The position numbers were made by a program, and so were the translations under genes. DNA of 64,000 bases from Streptomyces sp. NBC_00440 (GTDB lineage Bacteria > Actinomycetota > Actinomycetes > Streptomycetales > Streptomycetaceae): contig NZ_CP107921.1 of the NCBI RefSeq assembly GCF_036014215.1, positions 1,287,501 through 1,351,500 of the forward strand, written 5' to 3'. The notes below the pieces were generated by a model. It was given only the letters and a program-made list of their open reading frames with translations, was not told the DNA's origin and searched no databases. Positions 46,891 to 55,956 of the stretch are shown here, one piece after another (positions within the stretch are counted from its first letter, which is position 1; every line of letters begins with the position of its first letter).

Positions 46891-47913
46891 GTGATCGAGC
46901 TCGAGGGGGTTCCCGAGCTGATCGACCCGGTCATGGTGGCCGCGTTCGAGGGCTGGAACGACGCCGGCGACGCAGCCTCCACCGCGGTCGCCCATCTGGA
47001 CCGGGAGTGGAAGGGCGAGGTGTTCGCGGCGCTCGACGCCGAGGACTACTACGACTTCCAGGTCAACCGGCCCACGGTGTGGCTGGACGGCGGGGTACGC
47101 AAGGTCACTTGGCCGACGACCCGGCTCTCCGTGATCCGGGTGACCGGCGACAAGCCGCGCGACCTGGTGCTGGTCCGGGGGATCGAACCGTCCATGCGCT
47201 GGCGCTCGTTCTGCAACGAGATCCTGGGCTTCGCCCATGAACTGGGCGTCGAGATGGTGGTGATCCTGGGCGCGCTGCTCGGCGACACCCCGCACACCAG
47301 GCCGGTGCCGGTCAGCGGAGTCACGTCGGACGCGGATCTGGCCAGGACGATGGACCTGGAGGAGACGCGGTACGAGGGTCCGACCGGCATCGTCGGCATC
47401 CTCCAGGAGGCGTGCACCCACGCCGGTGTGCCCGCGGTGAGCCTCTGGGCCGCCGTTCCGCACTACGTGTCGCAGCCGCCCAACCCGAAGGCGACGCTCG
47501 CTCTGCTGAACCGGCTGGAAGACCTGATCGACCTGCGGATCCCGCTGGGCGAACTGCCCGAGGACGCACGGGCCTGGCAGGTCGGCGTGGACCAACTGGC
47601 CGCGGAGGACAGCGAGGTGGCGGAGTACGTCCAGACGCTGGAGGAGGCACGCGACACCGCGGAGCTCCCCGAGGCGTCCGGCGAGGCCATCGCCCGGGAG
47701 TTCGAGCGGTATCTGCGCCGCCGTGACGGCGGTCCAGGACCGGGCCAGGCCGGCGGCGGACACGCCACGGACGGCGGCGAGGGCAGCAACTACCGGCGGG
47801 ACAGCTCCGGCCCCGGCAACCGCTCCCGGCCCCCGAAGCCGCAGCGGCCCGACCCGGGGAGCAACAAGCCGACGGACGACGAGAACGGCCCGGAGGACTC
47901 CTCCGAGGACTGA
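46891..47913 (+). CDS. PAC2-family protein
   Basis: A 340-residue protein of the PAC2 family, related to an archaeal and eukaryotic proteasome-assembly chaperone. The body runs from LIDPVMVAAFEGWNDAGDAAS through LVRGIEPSMRWRSF and ILGALLGDTPHTRPV to the end near residue 275. The C-terminal 60 residues are Gly/Pro/Asp-rich and probably disordered. GTG 46891 follows GGAGGGAGG. Its presence 45 kb from the proteasome genes is typical of actinobacteria. A role in proteasome assembly is possible but unproven in bacteria. Confidence 0.9.
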   Translation: MIELEGVPELIDPVMVAAFEGWNDAGDAASTAVAHLDREWKGEVFAALDAEDYYDFQVNRPTVWLDGGVRKVTWPTTRLSVIRVTGDKPRDLVLVRGIEPSMRWRSFCNEILGFAHELGVEMVVILGALLGDTPHTRPVPVSGVTSDADLARTMDLEETRYEGPTGIVGILQEACTHAGVPAVSLWAAVPHYVSQPPNPKATLALLNRLEDLIDLRIPLGELPEDARAWQVGVDQLAAEDSEVAEYVQTLEEARDTAELPEASGEAIAREFERYLRRRDGGPGPGQAGGGHATDGGEGSNYRRDSSGPGNRSRPPKPQRPDPGSNKPTDDENGPEDSSED

Positions 47914-47968
47914 TGAGGGCGGCGGCCCCTCCGGGGGCAGACCGTAATCCCGGTCCTGCGGAACGGAA

Positions 47969-48001
47969 TCGCCCCCGGGCTCCTGTGGAGTCCGGGGGCG
48001 A
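47969..48001. terminator. Bidirectional terminator between PAC2 gene and mshC
   Basis: A perfect 10-bp stem (47969-47978 with 47992-48001) with a 13-nt loop lies between the converging genes. Confidence 0.75.
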
Positions 48002-48022
48002 CGGGGAAAGAGCGGGGCGTCC

Positions 48023-49252
48023 TTACAGGGCCACTCCGAGCAGGGCGTCGGCGGCGCGCGACACCAGGCCAGGCGCACCCTCGTCAGTACCGCCGCCGGA
48101 CTGCTGAAGAGCCGCCCAGCGGTCCACGGCGCGCAGCGCGGCGGGCGCGTCGAGGTCGTCGGCGAGCGCCTGCCTGATCTCCTCGATCAGGGCGTCGGCG
48201 GACGGTCCGTCGGGCCGGGAGACAGCGGCGCGCCAGCGGCCGAGCCGCTCCACGGCGTCCTGGAGGGTCTGGTCCGTCCACTCCCAGTCCGAGCGGTAGT
48301 GGTGGGCCAGCAGGGCGAGCCGGATCGCGGCCGGGTCCACGCCTTCGTGGCGCAGCTTCGACACGAAGACCAGATTGCCCTTGGACTTGGACATCTTCTC
48401 GCCGCCCAGACCGACCATGCCGGCGTGCACATAGGCCTGGGCGAACGGGTGCTCGCCGGTCAGCACCTGAGCGTGCGAAGCGCCCATCTCGTGGTGCGGG
48501 AAGGCGAGGTCGGAACCGCCGCCCTGGACGTCGAAGCCCATCCCGAGGTGGTCGAGGGCGATGGCCACGCACTCGATGTGCCAGCCGGGCCTGCCGGGGC
48601 CCAGGGAGGCGCCGTCCCAGCTCGGCTCGCCCTCACGGGCACCCAGCCAGAGCATCGGGTCCAGCGGGTTCTTCTTGCCGGGCCGCTCGGGGTCGCCGCC
48701 GCGCTCGGCCGAGAGCAGCCGCATCGCCTCCGCGTCCAGGTTCGACACCTCACCGAAGTGCGGGTCGCTCTCCACGGAGAAGTAGATGTCGCCTTCGAGT
48801 TCGTAGGCTGCCCCGCAGTCACGCAGCCGCTCGACGAGCGGCACGATGCCGGGTATGGCCTCGACCGCTCCGATGAAGTGCTGCGGCGGGAGCATCCGCA
48901 GCGCGGTCATGTCCTCGCGGAAGAGTGCCGTCTCGCGCTCCGCGAGCTCGGTCCAGTCCTCGCCGTCGCGTACGGCCCGCTCCAGCAGCGGATCGTCCAC
49001 GTCGGTCACGTTCTGGACGTAGTGGACCTGCCGCTTGGTGTCGAGCCACACGCGCTGAACGAGGTCGAACGCGTTGTAGGTCGCCGCATGACCGATGTGC
49101 GTCGCGTCGTACGGCGTGATGCCGCAGACGTAGATGCGGGCGACGGGGCCGGGGTCGAGGGTTACTCGTCCGCCGGTCGCGGTGGAGTGGATCTGGAGGT
49201 CGGCGCCCTTGCCGGGCAGGGCGGGAACCTCAGAAGCGGGCCAGGCATACAT
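48023..49252 (-). CDS. mshC: Mycothiol cysteine ligase MshC
   Basis: Joins cysteine to glucosaminyl-inositol with ATP, the penultimate step of mycothiol synthesis. A class I cysteinyl-tRNA synthetase-like protein of about 409 residues. [16 protein letters not shown] contains the HIGH signature and the zinc Cys of [13 protein letters not shown] and HEMGASHAQ carry other zinc ligands, and [11 protein letters not shown] is the KMSKS loop. The start is uncertain between ATG 49252 and 49258 because neither has a ribosome-binding site; 49252 gives the usual [11 protein letters not shown]-terminus. Its neighbour order matches mycobacteria (Rv2130c region). Confidence 0.94.
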   Translation of the reverse strand: MYAWPASEVPALPGKGADLQIHSTATGGRVTLDPGPVARIYVCGITPYDATHIGHAATYNAFDLVQRVWLDTKRQVHYVQNVTDVDDPLLERAVRDGEDWTELAERETALFREDMTALRMLPPQHFIGAVEAIPGIVPLVERLRDCGAAYELEGDIYFSVESDPHFGEVSNLDAEAMRLLSAERGGDPERPGKKNPLDPMLWLGAREGEPSWDGASLGPGRPGWHIECVAIALDHLGMGFDVQGGGSDLAFPHHEMGASHAQVLTGEHPFAQAYVHAGMVGLGGEKMSKSKGNLVFVSKLRHEGVDPAAIRLALLAHHYRSDWEWTDQTLQDAVERLGRWRAAVSRPDGPSADALIEEIRQALADDLDAPAALRAVDRWAALQQSGGGTDEGAPGLVSRAADALLGVAL

Positions 49253-49405
49253 GTACACGAGCGTAACCGGACGTCAGTTCCGACAACGAACCGGAGTGCC
49301 GACGTTGGCCGAATCGGCACCCTTGCGCGAGTGGGGTGCGTACGTGATACAGGCCCGCGTGATCCGGAGCTGCGTGACGCGGTGCCGGGGCCGGAACCGT
49401 ACGCC

Positions 49406-50224
49406 CTACACAGGCGGCCAGGGGATCGCCGGCCAGTCACCGCTGGGTACGGGGTGCAGGCCGGCCTCCCGGAGCGCCCCCACGCGCCCTCGCAGCGCTT
49501 CCAGCTCCGTCCCGGTGATGAGCCCCGCCAGCCGCTCCGCGAGCCCGGTACCGGGCGCCAGCTCCACCGCGAGCTTGTCCAGTACCCCGGCCGTCTCGGG
49601 CGTCAGCGGCTCGCCCGCCCAGCCCCACAGCAGCGTCCGCAGTTTGCCGTCGGCGTTGAAGGTGACTCCGTGGTCGATGCCGTAGAGCCGCCCCTCGTCG
49701 GTCGGCAGCAGATGACCGCCCTTGCGGTCGCCGTTGTTGATCACCGCGTCGAGCACCGAGAGCCGCCGCAGCCGCTCGTCGTCCGCGTGCACCAGCAGCG
49801 CCGTCCTGCCCTCGCCCACTTCGGCGAAGCCGATGGCCTTCCAGCCCTCGGCGGGCTCGTCCTCCTCGACGAGACCCAGCAGCGACGGCTCGGCGGCGGA
49901 CTCGATCCACAGCTGGCACATGCCCTCGCCGTACGGCCCGTCACGCAGCACCGTCGGCGGGACGAATCCCCACCCCGTCGCCTCGGAGACCTCGTACGCC
50001 GCCACCTCGCGCTGGGCGAGCGTCCCGTCGGGGAAGTCCCACAGCGGCCGTTCACCGGCCACCGGTTTGTACACACAGGCCGCTTCCCGGCCCTCGTACG
50101 CGACCGAGCAGTAGAGCACCGCGTTGGATGCCTCGCGCACCCGTCCGCGTACCGTCAGCTCCCCCTCCAGGAGGAGCCGGGTGGCCGTCACGCCCCCCTG
50201 CGGTATCCGTTCTGGCGCGGGCAT
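49406..50224 (-). CDS. SCO1664-family conserved protein (kinase-like fold)
   Basis: A 272-residue protein conserved in actinobacteria beside mshC. It is annotated in databases as SCO1664 family, with distant similarity to PI3/4-kinase-like folds. YCSVAYEGREAACVYKPVAG places a Lys where such kinases bind ATP, VINNGDRKGGHLLP is a catalytic-loop-like sequence with Asp and Asn, and YGIDHGVTFN resembles the metal-binding DFG-like motif. Biochemical function is unknown. The start is at ATG 50224 after GGAGGGAC; it lies inside the DUF3090 gene, 37 bp before that gene's stop. Confidence 0.85.
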   Translation of the reverse strand: MPAPERIPQGGVTATRLLLEGELTVRGRVREASNAVLYCSVAYEGREAACVYKPVAGERPLWDFPDGTLAQREVAAYEVSEATGWGFVPPTVLRDGPYGEGMCQLWIESAAEPSLLGLVEEDEPAEGWKAIGFAEVGEGRTALLVHADDERLRRLSVLDAVINNGDRKGGHLLPTDEGRLYGIDHGVTFNADGKLRTLLWGWAGEPLTPETAGVLDKLAVELAPGTGLAERLAGLITGTELEALRGRVGALREAGLHPVPSGDWPAIPWPPV

Positions 50225-50778
50225 ACGTGTCCCTCCGGGTCGAGCGGCAGGCTGCACAGGGGGCACGGCGGCCGTCCCGCGTTCACGACGTCGAGCGCGC
50301 GCTTGGCGAAGGCCCTGGCCTGCGCGCCGGTCAGCCGCACGCGGAGCATCGGCGGGCCGTTCTCGTCGTCCTGGAGGAGCCGTTCCTCGGCTTCCGCGAG
50401 GTCTTCGTCGGTGTCCGCGTCCAGCTCGACGAGGGCCTGAGCCTCGATGATCATGCGCTGTTCGTCGCCGTCCCAGGCCAGCGCCATCGTGCCGACGCGG
50501 AACTCCTCCTCGACCGGGGCGTCCAGCGGGGCGGTGTCCCCGGCGTCGGACGGGGCGACCGCGGGCACCGGGGAGTTGCCCCCGGTCCTGCGCACCACTT
50601 CGTCGAGCAGTTCGTCGATACGCTCGGCGAGCGCTGCCACCTGGGTCTTCTCCAGCGCGACGCTGGTGGTGCGGGGCCCGGACGACGCCTGAAGGAAGAA
50701 CGTACGGCGCCCAGGCAGCCCGACCGTACCGGCAACGAAGCGGTCCGGCGGGTCGTAGAAGTACACCTGACGGGACAC
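50188..50778 (-). CDS. DUF3090 protein
   Basis: A 196-residue conserved actinobacterial protein of unknown function (the mycobacterial counterpart is Rv2134c). MSRQVYFYDPPDRFVAGTVG is the typical start; residues about 95-175 contain an acidic stretch (ELDADTDEDLAEAEE). The C-terminal CPLCSLPLDPEGHVCP has three Cys and one His in a zinc-ribbon-like pattern. The GTG at 50778 has GGAG upstream. It overlaps the SCO1664-family gene, so the two are probably translated together. Confidence 0.88.
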   Translation of the reverse strand: MSRQVYFYDPPDRFVAGTVGLPGRRTFFLQASSGPRTTSVALEKTQVAALAERIDELLDEVVRRTGGNSPVPAVAPSDAGDTAPLDAPVEEEFRVGTMALAWDGDEQRMIIEAQALVELDADTDEDLAEAEERLLQDDENGPPMLRVRLTGAQARAFAKRALDVVNAGRPPCPLCSLPLDPEGHVCPRQNGYRRGA

Positions 50779-50851
50779 GTCCTGATCTCCATGGGGGTTC
50801 GGCTGCGGGGTGGTCCGGTTTACGGCCCGCCCACCCTACTGCGCGGAGCGA

Positions 50852-51538
50852 TCACGGCGCGCCCGCGCCACCACCGACAGCCGCGTCCGATCCCGGGGCG
50901 CTCTCGCGCGGCGCCAGCGAGCCGAACTCCCCGGTGTCGCCGAGCCGCAGGACGAAGGGCCGCACCGCGGTGTAGCGGATGGCCGTGAGGGAACACGGGT
51001 CGACGTGGATCCGCTGGAAGAGGTCGAGGTGCATACCGAGTGCATCGGCGATCACCGACTTGATGATGTCGCCGTGCGAACACATCGCGTACACCGCGTC
51101 CTCGCCGTGATCGGCGTCGATCCGGGCGTTCCAGTCCCGGACGGCGTCGACGGCCCGCGCCTGCATCGCGCGCATCGACTCGCCGCCGGGGAACGCTGCG
51201 GCCGACGGGTGCTGCTGCACGGTCCTCATCAGCGGTTCGTCGCCGAGTTCGGCGAGTTTGCGCCCCGACCAGTCGCCGTAGTCGCACTCGCTGATGCGGT
51301 CCTCGGTGTGCAGCGTCAGCTCCGGCCTGGCGGCCAGCAGCGGCGCGACGGTCTCGCGGCAGCGCTGCAGCGGGCTGGTGACGACGGCGGCGAGCGGCAG
51401 CCCGGCCAGCCGGTCCGGCAGCCCGGCCGCCTGGGCGACACCCCGCTCGTCGAGGGAGACGCCCGGCGTCCGGCCCGCGAGCACTCCGGAGGTGTTGGCG
51501 GTGGAGCGTCCGTGCCGTACAAGAATCAGCGTGGCCAT
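50852..51538 (-). CDS. Histidine phosphatase (phosphoglycerate-mutase-like)
   Basis: A 228-residue phosphatase. VRHGRSTAN gives the RHG catalytic motif with the phospho-accepting His, SECDYGDWSG contains the conserved Glu, and MCSHGD contains the second His. It belongs to the MSMEG_4193-type group, next to the DUF3090 gene as in mycobacteria (Rv2135c). The substrate is not known. The ATG at 51538 is used because the motif begins six residues later; the upstream frame lacks a ribosome-binding site. Confidence 0.9.
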   Translation of the reverse strand: MATLILVRHGRSTANTSGVLAGRTPGVSLDERGVAQAAGLPDRLAGLPLAAVVTSPLQRCRETVAPLLAARPELTLHTEDRISECDYGDWSGRKLAELGDEPLMRTVQQHPSAAAFPGGESMRAMQARAVDAVRDWNARIDADHGEDAVYAMCSHGDIIKSVIADALGMHLDLFQRIHVDPCSLTAIRYTAVRPFVLRLGDTGEFGSLAPRESAPGSDAAVGGGAGAP

Positions 51539-51696
51539 GGCGGCCAGCCTAGGGCCTTCCGTCCGGATCGGGCCGGGCCCACCGGGTCCGGCCCGATCCG
51601 GACGGTGGACCACGGGGCCCGCCGGGCGGCCTGCGGCGCCCGGTGCGGCCCGGATGCGGCCCCCCGGGCGTGCACGGGCGGCCCGGTCAGGGAAGA

Positions 51697-52689
51697 ATGC
51701 GCGCCGTGATTGTCGATTGCGCCATCTACCGGGACGGACGCCGCATAGAGGGGCCGCCGGACCTCTCCGACGCCCTCGCCGAAGCACGCGCGGACGGGAA
51801 CGCCTTTCTCTGGGTCGGGCTGCACGAGCCGACGCAGGAGGAATTCGACCTGGTCAGCAGCGAGTTCAAGCTGCACCAGCTGGCGGTGGAGGATGCCCTG
51901 CGGGCCCACCAGCGGCCCAAGCTGGAGGTCTACGACGAGACGCTCTTCATGGTGCTGAAGCCGGTGATGTACGACGCCGACAGCGACACCGTGACCACCG
52001 ACGAGCTGATGCTCTTCCTCGGCGACTCGTTCGTGGTGACGGTGCGGCACGGTGCGGGTGCCCCGCTCGCCGCCGTGCGCAAACGCCTTGAGCAGGAGCA
52101 CGAGGTGCTCAAGCACGGCCCCACGGCCATCATGTACGCGGTGAGCGACACCGTCGTCGACCACTACATCGACGTGGCCGCGGAGCTCCAGACCGACCTG
52201 GAGGAGCTGGAGGCCGAGGTCTTCGCCCCCAACGGCGGCGATTCGAAGAACATCGCGTCGCGGATCTACACCTTCAAGCGGCAGGTGCTCGAATTCCGCC
52301 GTGCCAGCGGGCCGCTGGCGGCCCCCATGACCCGGCTGGCGGGGGCCGGGGTGCCGTTCGTGCACGAACACTCGCAGCCGTTCTTCCGGGATGTGGGCGA
52401 CCATCTGACCCGCGCCAACGAGCAGGTGGAGGGGCTGGACCGGCTGCTGTCCGACATCCTCTCCGCGCATCTGGCGCAGATGGGCGTCCGGCAGAACGAC
52501 GACATGCGCAAGATCTCGGCCTGGGCGGCGATGGCTGCGGTGCCGACCATGGTCGCCGGTATCTACGGCATGAACTTCCAGCACATGCCGGAACTGAAGT
52601 GGACCTGGGCCTATCCGGCGGTGATCGCGCTGATGGCCGCGGTCGTCTTCGCCCTGCACCGGCAGTTCAAACGGCGCGGCTGGCTCTGA
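51697..52689 (+). CDS. corA: CorA-type Mg2+/Co2+ transporter
   Basis: A 330-residue membrane protein forming a pentameric magnesium channel. The large cytosolic domain (1-265) contains AVEDALRAHQRPKLEVYDE and a long helical part. Near the C-terminus two membrane helices follow, the first ending in the selectivity motif YGMNF. The tail FKRRGWL is basic, as is usual. ATG 51697 follows AGGGAAGA; GTG 51706 is an alternative. It is divergent from the phosphatase gene, with a 158-bp gap. Confidence 0.92.
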   Translation: MRAVIVDCAIYRDGRRIEGPPDLSDALAEARADGNAFLWVGLHEPTQEEFDLVSSEFKLHQLAVEDALRAHQRPKLEVYDETLFMVLKPVMYDADSDTVTTDELMLFLGDSFVVTVRHGAGAPLAAVRKRLEQEHEVLKHGPTAIMYAVSDTVVDHYIDVAAELQTDLEELEAEVFAPNGGDSKNIASRIYTFKRQVLEFRRASGPLAAPMTRLAGAGVPFVHEHSQPFFRDVGDHLTRANEQVEGLDRLLSDILSAHLAQMGVRQNDDMRKISAWAAMAAVPTMVAGIYGMNFQHMPELKWTWAYPAVIALMAAVVFALHRQFKRRGWL

Positions 52690-52755
52690 GACGGGACGGC
52701 CGGGGGCCGCTTGCCCGGCGGGCCCGGCGGCCGCCGCACGGGGGCGGGTACGGGT

Positions 52756-53547
52756 TCAGGCGAACTCCGCCGTGTGGGGTGCGGCCGGCCCGCCGAGCGC
52801 GTCGCGCCGCTCGGGCATGGCCAGGCTCACCGACCGGCGCCAGCCGCCCGCCCGCTCGTACCCGTACAGCCCCTTAACGCCCGCGGCCAGCACCGCCGAC
52901 TTGGCCCTCGGCCAGCCGAGGATGGCGCCCATCCGCTCCATCACCGCGAGACCCACCTCCCGGTAGACGCGGATCTCCTCCAGCGCGCTCTCCCGCAGGA
53001 CGGAGTGGATGGTGCGGGCGTGGCCCTGCGCGGCCAGGCGCAGCAGTTCCTCGTGGCAGTAGGCGAGGTGGTTGTCCTCGTCCCGGCAGATCATGCGCAC
53101 GGCCCGGCCGATGTCGGGCTGGTCGCCGAGGTACCGCACCAGGGTGTTCATCTGCTCGGAAGCGCGCTGTTCGGTGACCCTGCTGTGCGCGAGGTAGACG
53201 ACGATCTCCCGTTCGGTCAGCCGCTCGGTGCCGCGCAGCCTGCGGTGGCTCAGGCCGATGCCCCGGCGTTCGAGCAGCATCGTGTAGTCGGTCTCCGCGG
53301 GGATCTCCACGGGGTCGAGCCCGCGCTTCTTGAGCAGGGCGCGGAAGATCCGGCCGTGCTTGTCCTCGTCGGCACCGTGCCGGGCGATCTTCGGGGCGAG
53401 GGCGCTCATGCTCTCGGGGGCGAGCGCGGAGATCCGGCCGTTCTCCCAGCCGCCCTGGGACTCCCCGCCGGCCGCGATGGAGCAGAACAGCCGGAAGGCG
53501 TCGTCGCTGTCGACGATCTCCTGGAAAATGCTCCGCGCCGAAAGCAT
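52756..53547 (-). CDS. Ferritin-like-domain protein
   Basis: A 263-residue helical protein of the ferritin-like superfamily. Candidate di-iron ligands sit in RHGADEDKHGRIF and CRDEDNHLAYCHEE, each with an acidic residue and a nearby His. The last 60 residues form a less conserved tail. ATG 53547 is chosen because GGAGGTGG lies nine bases before it; the ATG 15 bp further upstream contains that site. It is common in Streptomyces, with no assigned function. Oxidase or iron-handling roles are possible. Confidence 0.8.
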   Translation of the reverse strand: MLSARSIFQEIVDSDDAFRLFCSIAAGGESQGGWENGRISALAPESMSALAPKIARHGADEDKHGRIFRALLKKRGLDPVEIPAETDYTMLLERRGIGLSHRRLRGTERLTEREIVVYLAHSRVTEQRASEQMNTLVRYLGDQPDIGRAVRMICRDEDNHLAYCHEELLRLAAQGHARTIHSVLRESALEEIRVYREVGLAVMERMGAILGWPRAKSAVLAAGVKGLYGYERAGGWRRSVSLAMPERRDALGGPAAPHTAEFA

Positions 53548-53703
53548 CACTGCCACCTCCATGCCGATATCTGACGGTATGAGTCAAATGCGATATCGGT
53601 TGACCGGCAATGTGTGCCCCTGACCGGTTGGGCCGAAAGGCGGTACGCCCACCCGCGGCCCAGGGGCGTAACCGAGGGGCCCCTGAGGCGTTGTTCAGCA
53701 CGA

Positions 53704-53743
53704 CGGCCGTGGCGGGGAAGACCCCCGAGCCCCCACCACGGCC
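53704..53743 (-). terminator. Terminator candidate after the LLM gene
   Basis: CGGCCGTGG (53704-53712) pairs with CCACGGCCG (53735-53743). A second short hairpin (CTCCCGG/CCGGGAG) lies at about 53751-53768, closer to the stop. Confidence 0.6.
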
Positions 53744-53782
53744 GCAGACCTCTCCCGGCTTCCCGGGAGCTGTGTGGCCCGG

Positions 53783-54832
53783 CTACGCGAGCCCGGCCCG
53801 CTCCAGCGCCTCCGTACCGGCCCGCAGCCCGGCCACCCGCTCGTCGAGCGTGAACCCGGCGGGGGCCAGCGTCAGCGTGGTGACCCCGGCCGCGGCGTAG
53901 GCCTGCATCCGGTCGGCGATCCGCTCCACGGACCCGAGCAGCGTCGTCCGGTCGATCAGCTCGTGCGGTACGGCGGCGGCCGCGCCGTCCCGGTCGCCGC
54001 CCAGGTACTTCTCCTGGATCTCGGCGGCCTCCTTCTCGTAACCCATGCGCTGCGCGAGCCTGTTGTAGAAGTTCTGCTTGCGGCTGCCCATACCGCCCAC
54101 GTACAGGGCGGTGTACGGGCGGAACGTGTCGGCCAGCGCGGGCACGTCGTCGCCCACCGCGAGCGGCAGGGTCGGGCAGACGTCGAAGCCCTCCATCGTG
54201 AGCCCGGCCTTCTCCCGGCCCGCGCGCAACGGGCTGATCGCGGTGGACTCCAGGTGCTCGGCCGAGGGGAAGATCAGCAGGGCGCCGTCGGCGATCTCAC
54301 CGGTCTGCTCCAGGTTCTTGGGGCCGATCGCCGCGATGTAGAGCGGGATGTGCTCGCGCTGCGGGTGGACGGTGAGCTTGATGGGCTTTCCGGGGCCGCC
54401 GGGCAGCGGCAGCGTCCAGTGCTCGCCCTCGTACGACAGGCGCTCGCGCGACATCGCCTTGCGGACGATCTCCACGTACTCACGGGTGCGCGAGAGCGGT
54501 TTGTCGAACTTGACGCCGTACCAGCCCTCGGAGACCTGCGGCCCCGAGACGCCGAGGCCGAGCCGGAAACGGCCGCCGGAGAGCGAGTCGAGGGTGGCCG
54601 CGGTCATCGCGGTCATCGCGGGCGCCCTGGCGGGGATCTGGAAGATCGCGGAGCCCACGTCGATCCGCTCGGTCCTGGCGGCGACCCAGGAGAGCACGGT
54701 CGGCCCGTCCGAGCCGTACGCCTCGGCCGCCCAGCAGACGTCGTAGCCGAGCCGGTCGGCCTCCTGAGCCACGGCGAGGTTGTCGCCGTCCATCCCGGCA
54801 CCCCAGTAGCCGAGGTTGATTCCGAGCCGCAT
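53783..54832 (-). CDS. LLM-class F420-dependent oxidoreductase
   Basis: A 349-residue TIM-barrel oxidoreductase. MRLGINLGYWGAGMDGDNLAVA begins the barrel (positions 1-22), followed by RIDVGSAIFQIPARAPAMTA and LGLGVSGPQVSEGWYG. The pattern matches the F420-dependent subgroup common in actinobacteria. The reaction is unknown. ATG 54832 follows AAGGGAGC. It stands alone, divergent from the aldo/keto reductase across about 140 bp. Confidence 0.88.
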   Translation of the reverse strand: MRLGINLGYWGAGMDGDNLAVAQEADRLGYDVCWAAEAYGSDGPTVLSWVAARTERIDVGSAIFQIPARAPAMTAMTAATLDSLSGGRFRLGLGVSGPQVSEGWYGVKFDKPLSRTREYVEIVRKAMSRERLSYEGEHWTLPLPGGPGKPIKLTVHPQREHIPLYIAAIGPKNLEQTGEIADGALLIFPSAEHLESTAISPLRAGREKAGLTMEGFDVCPTLPLAVGDDVPALADTFRPYTALYVGGMGSRKQNFYNRLAQRMGYEKEAAEIQEKYLGGDRDGAAAAVPHELIDRTTLLGSVERIADRMQAYAAAGVTTLTLAPAGFTLDERVAGLRAGTEALERAGLA

Positions 54833-54972
54833 GACCGCTCCCTTACTGCTGAGTAACGTCCCTGTTCCGGGGACTCTAGCGCGCGGGGGCAAGATCCGTC
54901 AGGGGGTGGTCCAGGGGGTGGTTGTCCACAGGCCTGCACCGGGCGGCCCTGTGGCCAGTACTCTCAGCGCCC

Positions 54973-55956
54973 ATGGAGCAGAGGCATCTCGGCCGCACGG
55001 GCCTGCGCGTATCCCGGATCGGGCTCGGCACCCTCACCTGGGGGCGGAGCACCGACGAGCACGACGCCGCCGACCTGTTGAAGGCGTTCTGGGAGGCCGG
55101 CGGCACACTCGTCGACACGGCCGATGTGTACGGCGACGGAGAAGCCGAGTATCTGCTCGGGCAGCTCTGCGAACGGCTGATACCCCGCCGCGATCTCGTC
55201 ATCGCCACCAAAGCGGGCAGCGTGCCCGACCCCTACCGCCGGTTCGACGGCTCGCGCGGGCATCTGCTGGCGGCGCTCGACGCCTCACTGGAGCGGCTGG
55301 GGACCGACTACGTGGATCTGTGGCAGGTGCACGCCTTCGACCCGGAGACCCCGCTGGACGAGACGCTCCAGGCACTGGACATCGCGGTCTCCAGCGGTCG
55401 GGCGCGGTACGCGGGGCTGTCCAACTTCTCCGGCTGGCAGTTGGCCAAGGCCGCCACCTGGCAGCTGGCGGCGCCGGGCGTCAGGACCCGCATCGCCAGT
55501 ACGCAGATGGAGTACTCGCTGCTCCAGCGCGGGGTGGAGCGGGAGGTGCTGCCGGCCGCGGTGGACCTGGGGGTGGGGCTGCTGCCGTCGTCGCCGCTGG
55601 GTCGCGGGGTGCTCACCGGCAAGTACCGCCATGGGACTCCGGTGGACTCGCGCGGGGCGTCGGAGCAGCTGGCGCCCTTCGTCGCGCCCTATCTGGACGA
55701 CGCCGCGAGCAGGATCGTCGACGCGGTCGCCACGGCGGCCGACGGGCTCGCGACCACGCCGCTGGAGGTCGCGCTGGCCTGGGTCCGCGACCGGCCCGGG
55801 GTGGTCGCCCCGATCATCGGCGCGCGCAACGCGCAGCAGCTCGCGGCGGCATTGTCAGTGGAGACGCTTAGTCTTCCTGACGAGATCTGCCGGGCGCTCG
55901 ACGATGTGTCGGAGCCCGTTCACCGTTATCCCGACCAGGACTGGACCGAGCTGTGA
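54973..55956 (+). CDS. Aldo/keto reductase
   Basis: A 327-residue NADPH-dependent reductase with a TIM barrel. The tetrad is present: Asp and Tyr in DTADVYGDGEAE, Lys in VIATKAG and His in LWQVHAFDP. The NADPH site includes the late IIGARNAQQL segment. The start at ATG 54973 is supported by the MEQRHLGRTGLRVSRIGLGT opening. The stop overlaps the GTG start of the RecD2-like gene by four bases (GTGA), so the two are co-translated, although no functional link is evident. Confidence 0.92.
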   Translation: MEQRHLGRTGLRVSRIGLGTLTWGRSTDEHDAADLLKAFWEAGGTLVDTADVYGDGEAEYLLGQLCERLIPRRDLVIATKAGSVPDPYRRFDGSRGHLLAALDASLERLGTDYVDLWQVHAFDPETPLDETLQALDIAVSSGRARYAGLSNFSGWQLAKAATWQLAAPGVRTRIASTQMEYSLLQRGVEREVLPAAVDLGVGLLPSSPLGRGVLTGKYRHGTPVDSRGASEQLAPFVAPYLDDAASRIVDAVATAADGLATTPLEVALAWVRDRPGVVAPIIGARNAQQLAAALSVETLSLPDEICRALDDVSEPVHRYPDQDWTEL